Assembly (NCBI RefSeq): GCF_016785085.1
Contig: NZ_JAENHO010000002.1
Location: 906,941 to 970,940, forward strand
Source: Paractinoplanes lichenicola
GTDB taxonomy: Bacteria; Actinomycetota; Actinomycetes; Mycobacteriales; Micromonosporaceae
DNA length: 64,000 bases
Direction: 5' to 3'
Part shown: positions 41,305 to 48,871 of the stretch, piece after piece
How the letters are laid out: the number at the start of each line of letters is the position of its first letter
Numbering within the stretch: the stretch's first letter is position 1
The notes under the pieces: generated by a model
Seen by the model: the letters and a program-made list of their open reading frames with translations, nothing else
What the model was told of the DNA's origin: nothing
The model's database searches: none
Position numbers and translations under genes: made by a program

Positions 41305-42038
41305 CAGCGCGGATCCGCCGTGCGCACGCCGCTGCCCCGGTCGAGATACCACTTGGCGGTGCCCACGACCCCGTACGCCTTGATCCGGCGCGTCGAGTTG
41401 GCCACCACCATGTGCCGGCTGTGCACGATGGCCGGGGTGGTGCGCCGCACCCGGTTGAGGAACGTGCGGTCGGTGGGGGAGGGCCGCCGGGGCATGCCGC
41501 CGCACGCCTCGTACAGCTCGGCCGTGATCGCCATGTTGTTGCCCGCGTGCATGCGGTACGGCGCCTTGAACTCGGGGCCGCGATGGGCGGGTCGGATCCG
41601 GCCGAAGCTCGCCGCCAGCACCACGAGCGTACGGAAAAACGCTCTTCCGAAGGGGCCGTGCTCGTCGCGCCGGGCAGTGATCCGGCCGCACGCGAGACCG
41701 GACGACTCGTGCAGGGCCGCGCGGGCCGCGGCGACCCAGCCCGGGGCGGGGAGGCAATCCGCATCCGTACGGGCGAGGTGGACGGCGCCCGCGGCGATGG
41801 CGTGCCGGAATCCGGTGTCGACCGCGCACCCCACCCCCTTCTCGCGCTCGACCACCACGTACGAGGGAAAGGGGCCGTGGAACTGCCGGGCGATGGCGGC
41901 GGTCTCGTCGGTCGAGCCGTTGTCGACCACCAGCAGCGTGAAGTCGGTGTCGGTCTGCGCGGCCAGGGCGTCGAGGGTGGCGCCGATCCGGGCGGCCTCG
42001 TTGTAGGCGGGGACGATCACCCACAACGGCGTGCTCAC
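41304..42038 (-). CDS. Family-2 glycosyltransferase of the lipid operon
   Basis: 244 residues of GT2/GT-A fold: PLWVIVPAYNEAARIGATLD, TLLVVDNGSTDETAAIA and D-x-D at 92-94 (ARTDADCLPAPGW). No membrane helix, so a soluble enzyme rather than a polymer synthase. It should move a sugar from an NDP-sugar to an acceptor, plausibly the hydroxylated lipid made by the flanking genes. GTG 42038 with GGGAGG 5 bases before; it overlaps the KAS-III stop by 4 bases. A glycosyltransferase here is unusual for an ole-like gene set. Confidence 0.87.
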   Translation of the reverse strand: MSTPLWVIVPAYNEAARIGATLDALAAQTDTDFTLLVVDNGSTDETAAIARQFHGPFPSYVVVEREKGVGCAVDTGFRHAIAAGAVHLARTDADCLPAPGWVAAARAALHESSGLACGRITARRDEHGPFGRAFFRTLVVLAASFGRIRPAHRGPEFKAPYRMHAGNNMAITAELYEACGGMPRRPSPTDRTFLNRVRRTTPAIVHSRHMVVANSTRRIKAYGVVGTAKWYLDRGSGVRTADPR

Positions 42039-43024
42039 GAGACCTCCCACACCATCGTCATCAGGCTCACGCCGCCGCCCAGGCCGACCATCAGCACCCG
42101 ATCACCGGGGTGAAGTTCCGCCCGTACGCGGGCCAGCTGCACGCCGATCGAGGCGGACGCCATGTTGCCGAGTTCGCCCACCGTGACCTCGAGCTTGTCG
42201 CGCGGGACGCCGGTGACCGCCACGAACCGGTCGAGGTAGGGCAGCGTGACCTGATGCACCAGCACCTTGGCGTAGTCGGACCAGCCCCAGCCCGTACGCT
42301 CGGCGACCCGCTCGATCAGCCCGGCGCCGATCCGCTCGAATACCGTGCGCAGCCGCGTGCCGTCGCCGGTGAAATACGTGTGCTCGACGCTGCGCGGGTG
42401 CCGGGAGCCGCCGCCGAAGATGCCGCCGACCGGCCAGTGCTCGGAGTGGGTCTCGGTGTCGACGTCGAGGATGCCGCCGGTGGCCACGGGCTGGACGAGG
42501 ACGGCCGCGCCCGCGTCGCCGAACGTGTAGCCGGCGAACGCCGTACGGGCCTGGGCCAGCCCCTCGAGCCGGGGGCGCATCGCCCGCGTCGGCGTCTCGC
42601 CCGTGACGACCAGGGCCGTACGGGCGCGGCCGGCCAGGATCATCGAGCGGGCCAGGTCGATGCCGTTGAGGAAGCTGTTGCAGGCGTTGGTGACGTCCAG
42701 CGCGTGGGCCCGGCTGCCCAGCGCCGCCTGCACGACGTGCGCGGTGGCGGGCTCGGTCATGTCGCGGGTGGCGCTGGCGAACAGCAGCAGGTCGACGTCG
42801 AGCGGGTCGGTGCCGGTGTCCGCCAGCACCTTGGTCGCCGCGTCCAGGGCCAGGTCGGAGGCGTATTCGTCGTCCGCCGCGACCTGGCGCCGGACGATGC
42901 CGGTGGTGCGGCGGAACAGCCCGGCCGGCACGGGCAGGCCGTCCGCGACCCGCTGCTGCAGGTCATCGGTCAGCTCCGTCCGGGCCGGCAGGGCGTACGC
43001 GACCCCGGTGATGCCGACGTTCAA
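42035..43024 (-). CDS. KAS-III/OleA-like beta-ketoacyl synthase
   Basis: 329 residues. Thiolase fold with the KAS-III triad: Cys115 (DVTNACNSFLNGIDLA), His257 (KVLVHQVTLPYLD) and Asn287 (GELGNMASASIG). The C terminus GLGGGVSLMTMVWEV is of the FabH/OleA type. It would condense two acyl groups by decarboxylative or head-to-head Claisen chemistry. The acyl-donor class cannot be read from the sequence. TTG start at 43024 is supported by a TTGA overlap with the antiporter stop, matching the GTGA overlaps downstream. It defines the biosynthetic part of the operon. Confidence 0.87.
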   Translation of the reverse strand: MNVGITGVAYALPARTELTDDLQQRVADGLPVPAGLFRRTTGIVRRQVAADDEYASDLALDAATKVLADTGTDPLDVDLLLFASATRDMTEPATAHVVQAALGSRAHALDVTNACNSFLNGIDLARSMILAGRARTALVVTGETPTRAMRPRLEGLAQARTAFAGYTFGDAGAAVLVQPVATGGILDVDTETHSEHWPVGGIFGGGSRHPRSVEHTYFTGDGTRLRTVFERIGAGLIERVAERTGWGWSDYAKVLVHQVTLPYLDRFVAVTGVPRDKLEVTVGELGNMASASIGVQLARVRAELHPGDRVLMVGLGGGVSLMTMVWEVS

Positions 43025-44499
43025 GACCTGCTCGAACCGGCCGGTTCGCGGACGAGCGACTGGTCCTCGTAGCAGTACTGCCAGCCGTCGCCGTCCTCCA
43101 GCGAGCGGATCAGCGGGTGCTTGCTCTCCTCGTAGTGCGCCGTCGCGTGCTTGTTCGTCGAGTCGTCGCAGCAAGCGACCGCCCCGCAGATCAGGCACAT
43201 GCGCAGCTGCACCCAGGTGTCGCCCATCTCGACGCATTCGGCGCACTCGTCGATGTCGGTCTCGGTGATCTGGATGCGGTCGAGGTGGGTGCAGGCCGTG
43301 CTGATCGTCTCTTCCCGCACGTAGCGCCAGCGGTCGTGCAGCAGGCGGTCCGGGATGATCCGGGCCAGGAACTTCGAGTTGGCCGCCACGATCGGCGCCA
43401 GCACCGCCAGGATCAGCACGTAGAGCGCGATGAACGGGCCGACCCGCTCGTCGAGCCCGGCGCCGAGCGCCAGCGTGGCCAGGATCAGCGAGAACTCGCC
43501 GCGGCCGAGCACGGTCAGGCCGACGTTGGCCGCGCCGCGCTGATTGAGGCCGAACAGCCGGGCCGTGATCAGGCCGGCGGTGATGTTGGTGACGACGGTG
43601 ATGCTGATGGCGATCAGCACCGGCCAGATCACCGAGCCGATGGCGCCGACGTCGATGCTCAGGCCGAACGCGATGAAGAAGATCGCGGCGAACACGTCGC
43701 GCAGCGGCACCGCGATGCGTTCCGCCCGTTCCCGGATCGAGGTGCGGGCCACCACCAGGCCGATCATCAGCGCGCCGATCGCGTCGGAGACGCCGATCTC
43801 GGCCGACAGGCCGGCCACCAGCACGACCAGCCCGATCATGATGATCGCGACGATCTCGTCCTCGCGGCTGTCGAGCACCTTGCCGACCCAGCGGCCGCCC
43901 CAGCGGGCCACCGCGAACAGCGCGACCAGGTAGCCGAAGCTGATGCCGATGTTGAGCACCAGCTCGCCGGCCGAACTCGCGCCCTCCAGGATCGGGCTCA
44001 GCAGGGCCAGGTAGAACGCCAGGAAAAGGTCCTCGATGACGATGATGCCGAGGATGACCGGCGTCTCGGCGTTGGCCAGCCGGCGCATCTCGATGAGCAG
44101 CTTGGTGGCGATGGCCGACGACGAGATGCCGACCGCGCCGGCGATGACGAACGCCTCCTTGGTGCCCCAGCCCATCGAGAAGCCCAGGGCCAGGCCGGCG
44201 CCGATGTTGATGCCGATGTAGGCCCCGGCCGCCCAGAACAGCCGCTTGCCGCTGCCCAGCACCTGCTCCACCGGGAACTCCAGGCCCAGGTGGAACAGCA
44301 GGATGACCAGCCCGAACAGGGCCAGCATGTCGAGGTCTTCGGGGTGGTCGAAGGCGACCGGGCCGCCGGTGCTCGGGCCGAGCAGGATGCCCGCGAGCAT
44401 GAAGAAGGGGACGGTGGGCAGGCCCATGCGCCGGCCGAAACGGGCCAGCAGGCCGGCCACCAGGATCAGGGCGCCGAGCCCGATGAGGTTCGCGTGCAC
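43021..44499 (-). CDS. CPA2 monovalent cation:proton antiporter with C-terminal UBP-type zinc finger
   Basis: 492 residues. Residues 1-390 form a KefB/KhtU-like antiporter of about 12-13 helices, with HLGLEFPVEQVLGSGKRLFW, GAVGISSSAIATKLL and FFIAFGLSIDVGAIG. After a short linker, residues 403-476 carry the ubiquitin-protease zinc-finger pattern: C403-x-H405, C419-x2-C422, C435-x2-C438, C443/C444, H451-x3-H455, H461, ending WQYCYE. An RCK (TrkA-N/C) domain is absent. It exchanges K+ or Na+ for H+. The GTG start follows a KhtT-like subunit gene by 15 bases, and its stop overlaps the KAS-III start. Confidence 0.88.
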   Translation of the reverse strand: MHANLIGLGALILVAGLLARFGRRMGLPTVPFFMLAGILLGPSTGGPVAFDHPEDLDMLALFGLVILLFHLGLEFPVEQVLGSGKRLFWAAGAYIGINIGAGLALGFSMGWGTKEAFVIAGAVGISSSAIATKLLIEMRRLANAETPVILGIIVIEDLFLAFYLALLSPILEGASSAGELVLNIGISFGYLVALFAVARWGGRWVGKVLDSREDEIVAIIMIGLVVLVAGLSAEIGVSDAIGALMIGLVVARTSIRERAERIAVPLRDVFAAIFFIAFGLSIDVGAIGSVIWPVLIAISITVVTNITAGLITARLFGLNQRGAANVGLTVLGRGEFSLILATLALGAGLDERVGPFIALYVLILAVLAPIVAANSKFLARIIPDRLLHDRWRYVREETISTACTHLDRIQITETDIDECAECVEMGDTWVQLRMCLICGAVACCDDSTNKHATAHYEESKHPLIRSLEDGDGWQYCYEDQSLVREPAGSSRS

Positions 44500-44514
44500 G
44501 TGGTCCTTTTCCGC

Positions 44515-44745
44515 TCAGTCCGTGAAGAAGGTGCCGGCCAGCACGGCACCGATCTTGCGCGCCTGCTCCTCGGTCAGCTCGATCACGGCGGTCGGCTCGT
44601 CGCCGCGCGAGGTGAACACGTAGAGGTGGCGCTTGCCGTCACGGGACACCACGATCGACACGCGCTCGCCGTCGCTCGAGCGGAGGTCGACGTCGTAGCG
44701 GGTGCCGAGCCCGGGAAGCTCCTGGATGTGAACGCCTTTGCCCAT
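44515..44745 (-). CDS. KhtT-like antiporter regulatory subunit, N-terminal domain only
   Basis: 76 residues. MGKGVHIQELPGLGTRYDVD and the strand EQARKIGAVLAGTFF resemble the N-terminal domain of KhtT, the regulatory partner of the Bacillus KhtU antiporter. KhtT is about 165 residues with a second RCK-C ligand-binding domain; that half is absent. It is the first gene of the operon, 15 bases before the antiporter. It may bind the antiporter's cytosolic face. ATG at 44745 chosen because family proteins begin MG.(I/V).I.ELPGIG.R. Confidence 0.78.
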   Translation of the reverse strand: MGKGVHIQELPGLGTRYDVDLRSSDGERVSIVVSRDGKRHLYVFTSRGDEPTAVIELTEEQARKIGAVLAGTFFTD

Positions 44746-44794
44746 AACCGCAGATCCTAGGGGCTGTTGTCGGAACATGGCCAGGCACGAACGT

Positions 44795-44800
44795 TAGGCT
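44795..44800 (+). promoter_or_regulatory. -10 box TAGGCT of a leaderless promoter for the reductase gene
   Basis: TAGGCT ends 8 bases before the GTG at 44809 (2 bases before an alternative GTG at 44803), and no ribosome-binding site is present. Same word and spacing as in front of the gene at 24255. Confidence 0.55.
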
Positions 44801-44808
44801 CGGTGCTC

Positions 44809-45705
44809 GTGCGGACACTAGTCGTAGGCGCGGGGGCGACCGGCGGACATTTCGGTGGATTGCTCGCGGCGGCCGGCCGTGACGTCACCTTCCTCGTACG
44901 GCCCGGGCGCGCCGCGCAGCTGTCGGAGCACGGCCTGCGGCTCGACGAGATCACTCTCACACCCCGTACGGTCACCGCGGACACGCTCGACGGCCCGTTC
45001 GACCTGGTGCTGCTGGCCGTGAAGAGCTACCACCTGGACCAGGCGCTGGCCGACGTGGCACCCGCGGTCGGCCCCCGTACGGTCGTGATCCCGTTGCTCA
45101 ACGGCATGCGCCACGTCGACCGGATGGTCGCGGCGTTCGGTTCCGAGCGGGCCTGGGGCGGCGTCTGCATGATCCACGCCGACGTGACCGCCGACGGCCG
45201 GATCGTCCGGATGACCGGATTGCAGCGGATCGCGTTCGGCCCGCTCACCGGCGGGCCCGCCGACCCGCGGGTGGCCGAGGCGCTGTCCGGGGCCGGCTTC
45301 GACGCGTTCGCGACGCCGACGGTCGTGCAGGACATGTGGGAGAAATGGGTCTTCCTGGCCAGCCTGGGCGCGGCCACGACGCTCATGCGGGCGCCGGTCG
45401 GCGACATCAACCGGGCGCCCGGCGGCACGGCCTTCGGCGCGCGGATCGCGGCCGAGGCGATGGCGATCGCGACGGCGGCCGGGCACCCGCCGCGGCCGGG
45501 GGCGGTCAAGGTGCTCCGGGACGGGCTGGCCACCGGCGAGCAGATGACCTCGTCGATGTATCGCGACATGATGCGCGGCGAGCCGGTCGAGGTCGACGCG
45601 ATCCTGGGCGACTTCGTGGCCGAGGCGGCCAAGCACGACGTGCCCGTGCCGGCGCTGTCGGCCGCGTACACCAATCTCGCGATCTATTCGGCCCGGCTGC
45701 CCTAG
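44809..45705 (+). CDS. Ketopantoate reductase-like (PanE/ApbA) dehydrogenase
   Basis: 298 residues from GTG 44809 (VRTLVVGAGATGGHFGGLLA). NADP-binding GAGATG at 7-12, LVRPGR binding the 2'-phosphate, VKSYHLDQAL with the catalytic Lys, VVIPLLNGMRHVDRM and the C-terminal helical domain (MWEKWVFLASLGAATTLMRA; SMYRDMMRGEPVEVDAILGD). ApbA-family enzymes reduce 2-dehydropantoate to pantoate for CoA synthesis, but many paralogues act on other alpha-keto acids. No other pantothenate gene is nearby, so the substrate is open. It converges on the GT4 gene with a CTAG stop-stop overlap. Confidence 0.87.
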   Translation: MRTLVVGAGATGGHFGGLLAAAGRDVTFLVRPGRAAQLSEHGLRLDEITLTPRTVTADTLDGPFDLVLLAVKSYHLDQALADVAPAVGPRTVVIPLLNGMRHVDRMVAAFGSERAWGGVCMIHADVTADGRIVRMTGLQRIAFGPLTGGPADPRVAEALSGAGFDAFATPTVVQDMWEKWVFLASLGAATTLMRAPVGDINRAPGGTAFGARIAAEAMAIATAAGHPPRPGAVKVLRDGLATGEQMTSSMYRDMMRGEPVEVDAILGDFVAEAAKHDVPVPALSAAYTNLAIYSARLP

Positions 45706-46928
45706 ACAGCCACCCGGGCCAGCACGTTCTCGGCCTCGCGGGCCACCCGGTGGGCGTCCTCGTCGCGCGCCTGGTCGTAGGTGGCGACCGTCGCGGCCGC
45801 GATCTGCGGCCAGGCGAAGTCGTCGTGCACCCGGCGCCGCGCCCGGCGGGCCAGGCCGCGGGCGTGCTCCCGGTCGGCCAGCACCGCGCCGACCGCGGTG
45901 GCCAGCGCGGCCGGGTCGCCGGGCCGGAACTTCACGCCCGTCACGCCGTCGTCCACGATCTCGGCCAGGCCGCCGGTCGCGGCCACCGCGACCGGGGTGC
46001 CCGCGGCCGCCGCCTCCAGGGCCACCATGCCGAACGGCTCGTAGATGCTGGGCACGACGTAGCAGTCCGAGGCGCCCATCAGGCCGGTCAGGTGGTGGCC
46101 GGTGAGGAAGCCCGCGAACGTGACGCCCTCGGTGGCCAGGGCCTCCAGGTCGGCGCGGTACGGGCCGTCGCCGGCGATCACGACGCGCAGGCCCGGGTGC
46201 CGCTCGCGCAGCGCGGGCACGGCGGCCAGCAGGTGCTGCACGCCCTTCTCGTAGACGAGCCGCCCGGCGAAGCTGACCAGCGGCCCGTCCTGGCCGGCGT
46301 AGCGGCGGCGGGCCGCGGCGACCGCGCGCGGCCGGGGCGACCAGGCCAGCATGTCGACGCCGTTCCAGACCACGTCGATCCGCCCGGCCGGCACGTCGAA
46401 CAGGCGCCGGACCTCGGCCCGCATGTAGTCGGAGCAGACGATCGTGCGGGTGGCCTCGTGCGCGAGCCACCGCTCGATGTCGTCGATCGAGCGGTTGTGG
46501 GCGTGCGGCAGCCAGCCCTGGTGGCGGCCCGACTCGGTGGCGTGGATCGTGGCGACCAGCGGGATGTCGAGGTGGTCGCGCACGGTCACCGCGGCCTGGG
46601 CGACCAGCCAGTCGTGCGCGTGCACCACGTCGTAGTCGCCGGTGCGGGCGGCGCGCAGGGCCGTACGGGTCAGGGTGTGGTTGAAGCCCATCGCCCACGA
46701 CAGCATGTCGCCGTCGCGCACCTCGAACCGCACCGGGTCGTCGGGGGCCCGCAGGACGCGGACGCCCTCGGCGTACTCCTCCCGCAGCGCGCCCGGCGCG
46801 TGCCGGGTGACCACGGTGACCTCGTGGCCGGCCGCCGCCAGCGTGGTGGCCAGGGCGTGCACGTGCCGGCCGAGCCCGCCCACCAGCAGCGGCGGGTACT
46901 CCCAGGACAACATCAGGATCCGGCTCAC
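45702..46928 (-). CDS. Family-4 glycosyltransferase of the glycogen/trehalose locus
   Basis: 408 residues, GT-B fold. N-terminal SWEYPPLLVGGLGRHVHALA is the glycogen-synthase-like GGLG motif; VVWNGVDMLAW, SFAGRLVYEKGVQHLL and the donor site PSIYEPFGMVALEAAAAGTPVA (E-x7-E) follow. Actinobacterial relatives extend alpha-glucans from ADP- or UDP-glucose. GTG start overlaps the debranching-enzyme gene stop by 4 bases, linking it to glucan turnover. It may act as a glycogen synthase; whether the donor is ADP-glucose is not visible. Confidence 0.87.
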   Translation of the reverse strand: MSRILMLSWEYPPLLVGGLGRHVHALATTLAAAGHEVTVVTRHAPGALREEYAEGVRVLRAPDDPVRFEVRDGDMLSWAMGFNHTLTRTALRAARTGDYDVVHAHDWLVAQAAVTVRDHLDIPLVATIHATESGRHQGWLPHAHNRSIDDIERWLAHEATRTIVCSDYMRAEVRRLFDVPAGRIDVVWNGVDMLAWSPRPRAVAAARRRYAGQDGPLVSFAGRLVYEKGVQHLLAAVPALRERHPGLRVVIAGDGPYRADLEALATEGVTFAGFLTGHHLTGLMGASDCYVVPSIYEPFGMVALEAAAAGTPVAVAATGGLAEIVDDGVTGVKFRPGDPAALATAVGAVLADREHARGLARRARRRVHDDFAWPQIAAATVATYDQARDEDAHRVAREAENVLARVAV

Positions 46929-48646
46929 GGCTCATACCTCGAGATCACGCGGAGGAGCTCGGCGACCGATCGCGCCGAGAAGGGAAGACCGGTCGCCCGG
47001 TGCGGCGGGTCACCGTCGGCGCTCGCGCTGACCGACCCGGTGCCCCACTCGCCGAGGTGCGCCCGCAGACCGTCGAACAGGCCGTCGGACGGCACGTCGA
47101 GCGCGGCGCAGGCGTCGGCGTAGGGCCCGATCAGCCAGGGCTGCACGCCGCCGTGCTCGGGGGCGTCGCCCTGGAAGCCGTACTCGGCCGGGGCCAGCGT
47201 GCGCAGGCCGAGCGGGGTCAGCAGCGCCGCGCCGATCCGCCGCAGCGCCGCCTCACCGCCGGCCCCGCGCATCGGGGCGTGCGGCAGCGACCAGGCGAGC
47301 AGCTGATGCGGGCGCAGCGAGGGGTCGTTCTGATGGCTGCCCGCGCCGAGCGGATAGGGGGTGGCCGGGCCGTCGATCACGTCGTAGAGCCAGCCCTCGG
47401 GGGCCGGGAACCGCCGCCGGAACGACTCCTGCGCGCGGGCGTGCCGGGTGCGCAGCTCGGCGTCGTCGCCGCCGGTCTCGGCCCGCAGGTCGGCCAGGGC
47501 GGCCAGGGCGTTGACCCAGAGCGCGTTGAGGCTGACCGGTTTGCCGATGCCGGGGATCGTCACCAGGTCGTCGCCCGCGTGCTCGCCGAGGCGGGCGGTC
47601 AGCGGATCGGCCAGCTCGGCGGCCAGGTCGCTGTCGCCGGTCCGGCGTACGTGCCGGTCCACGGCGTGAACGAGCCACAGCGCTGACTCGAACTCGGCCG
47701 GGGCGCTCGCCCGCAGTAACTCGCGTCCCTCGTCGGCCCGCCCGGTGTCGAGGAAAAGGCCCTCGTACGCGATCGCGGTGTCGGTGCTTCTGCGGCCGGA
47801 CCCCGGATATCCGGCGACGACATCGGGGCCGTCCGCGGCCCGCACGATGAAGGCGTCGGCCGCGAGCACGAGCGTCTCGGCCGGACCGTCGGCCTTGGCC
47901 GCGGCGACCAGTTCCCGGGCGCGGGCGCGAGCCGCGCGCACGACCGACGACGCGGGCGGCGGCACCTCGGCCAGGTCGCCGGCCCAGGCCGAGATCTCCA
48001 TCACGTCGCCCGGGCTCACCCGATCGAAGTACGTGCCCGCGTGCCAGAGATCCTCGGTCGACCCGTCGTGCCGGGTGAACGCCCCCAGGTGCCATTCGCC
48101 GCCGGGCTGCCAGCCCGGCCCGTGCACCCGGTACGCGCCCTCGACGACCACGCCGCCCGCGACCGGCTCGACCCGCAGCGGCCCGTCGCCCGCGCGCCGC
48201 TCGCCGTGCAGGTCACGCCAGGTGCACATGGCGGCCAGGGCCAGCCCGACCGGGCCGGGAGCGGTGACCACCCGGTGGGTCACGGCGACCGAAGGGTGGC
48301 CGTGCCGCATCGCGACCTCGCGCTCGACGACCACGTCGCCGATCCGCCAGCGCCACCGCGGCACGCCGTCCACCAGGGCGAACGTCTCGAGGTAGCGGTG
48401 CCCCGACGGGTCCGTCACGCCGGACGCCCACTCGTGCGCATAGAGCGGGACCTTCGCGCCGGAGGGGAGCGTCACCGTCAGGTCGAGCGCGGCCAGGGCG
48501 CTCGAGCCGGCGAAGGTCAGCAGGCCGTGGGCGCGGCGGGTGCGCAGGCCCGGGACGGTGCCCGCGGCGAATCCTCCGAGGCCGTCGGCGACCAGCCATT
48601 CACGGTTCGGGGAACCGCACGACTCCGGCCCGAAGATATTTGACAC
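46925..48646 (-). CDS. Glycogen debranching enzyme (amylo-alpha-1,6-glucosidase, GH133-like)
   Basis: 573 residues. GDE_N type N terminus NREWLVADGLGGFAAGTVPG, then beta-sandwich, then an (alpha/alpha)6 barrel with STDTAIAYEGLFLDTGRADE, SLNALWVNALAALADLR and LLTPLGLRTLAPAEYGFQGD. It hydrolyses alpha-1,6 branch glucose from glycogen. GTG 48646 (VSNIFGPESCG) fits family N termini, but no clear ribosome site is seen; TTG 48679 would add 11 residues. It is divergent from glgX, so this locus has two unrelated debranching enzymes. Confidence 0.82.
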   Translation of the reverse strand: MSNIFGPESCGSPNREWLVADGLGGFAAGTVPGLRTRRAHGLLTFAGSSALAALDLTVTLPSGAKVPLYAHEWASGVTDPSGHRYLETFALVDGVPRWRWRIGDVVVEREVAMRHGHPSVAVTHRVVTAPGPVGLALAAMCTWRDLHGERRAGDGPLRVEPVAGGVVVEGAYRVHGPGWQPGGEWHLGAFTRHDGSTEDLWHAGTYFDRVSPGDVMEISAWAGDLAEVPPPASSVVRAARARARELVAAAKADGPAETLVLAADAFIVRAADGPDVVAGYPGSGRRSTDTAIAYEGLFLDTGRADEGRELLRASAPAEFESALWLVHAVDRHVRRTGDSDLAAELADPLTARLGEHAGDDLVTIPGIGKPVSLNALWVNALAALADLRAETGGDDAELRTRHARAQESFRRRFPAPEGWLYDVIDGPATPYPLGAGSHQNDPSLRPHQLLAWSLPHAPMRGAGGEAALRRIGAALLTPLGLRTLAPAEYGFQGDAPEHGGVQPWLIGPYADACAALDVPSDGLFDGLRAHLGEWGTGSVSASADGDPPHRATGLPFSARSVAELLRVISRYEP

Positions 48647-48871
48647 GGGGCAAGAGATGCTCGTTCGGCGCGAATTCAAACCTTCATGTGTCGTAGTCCT
48701 CCCGGCGGGTATCCGCCCTTGGCGAAGACGTGGTCCATCCCATCGGTGAGAATGACCGACAACACGTTCGCTCAGGGGTTACGCCGGCGCGCGCGGGGCA
48801 TGATCGTCCCGCCGCAGTGCCGGCGGCTGGGCGCATCGCAGCACGGTCGGTCGAGGGGTGGGGAGCACGAC

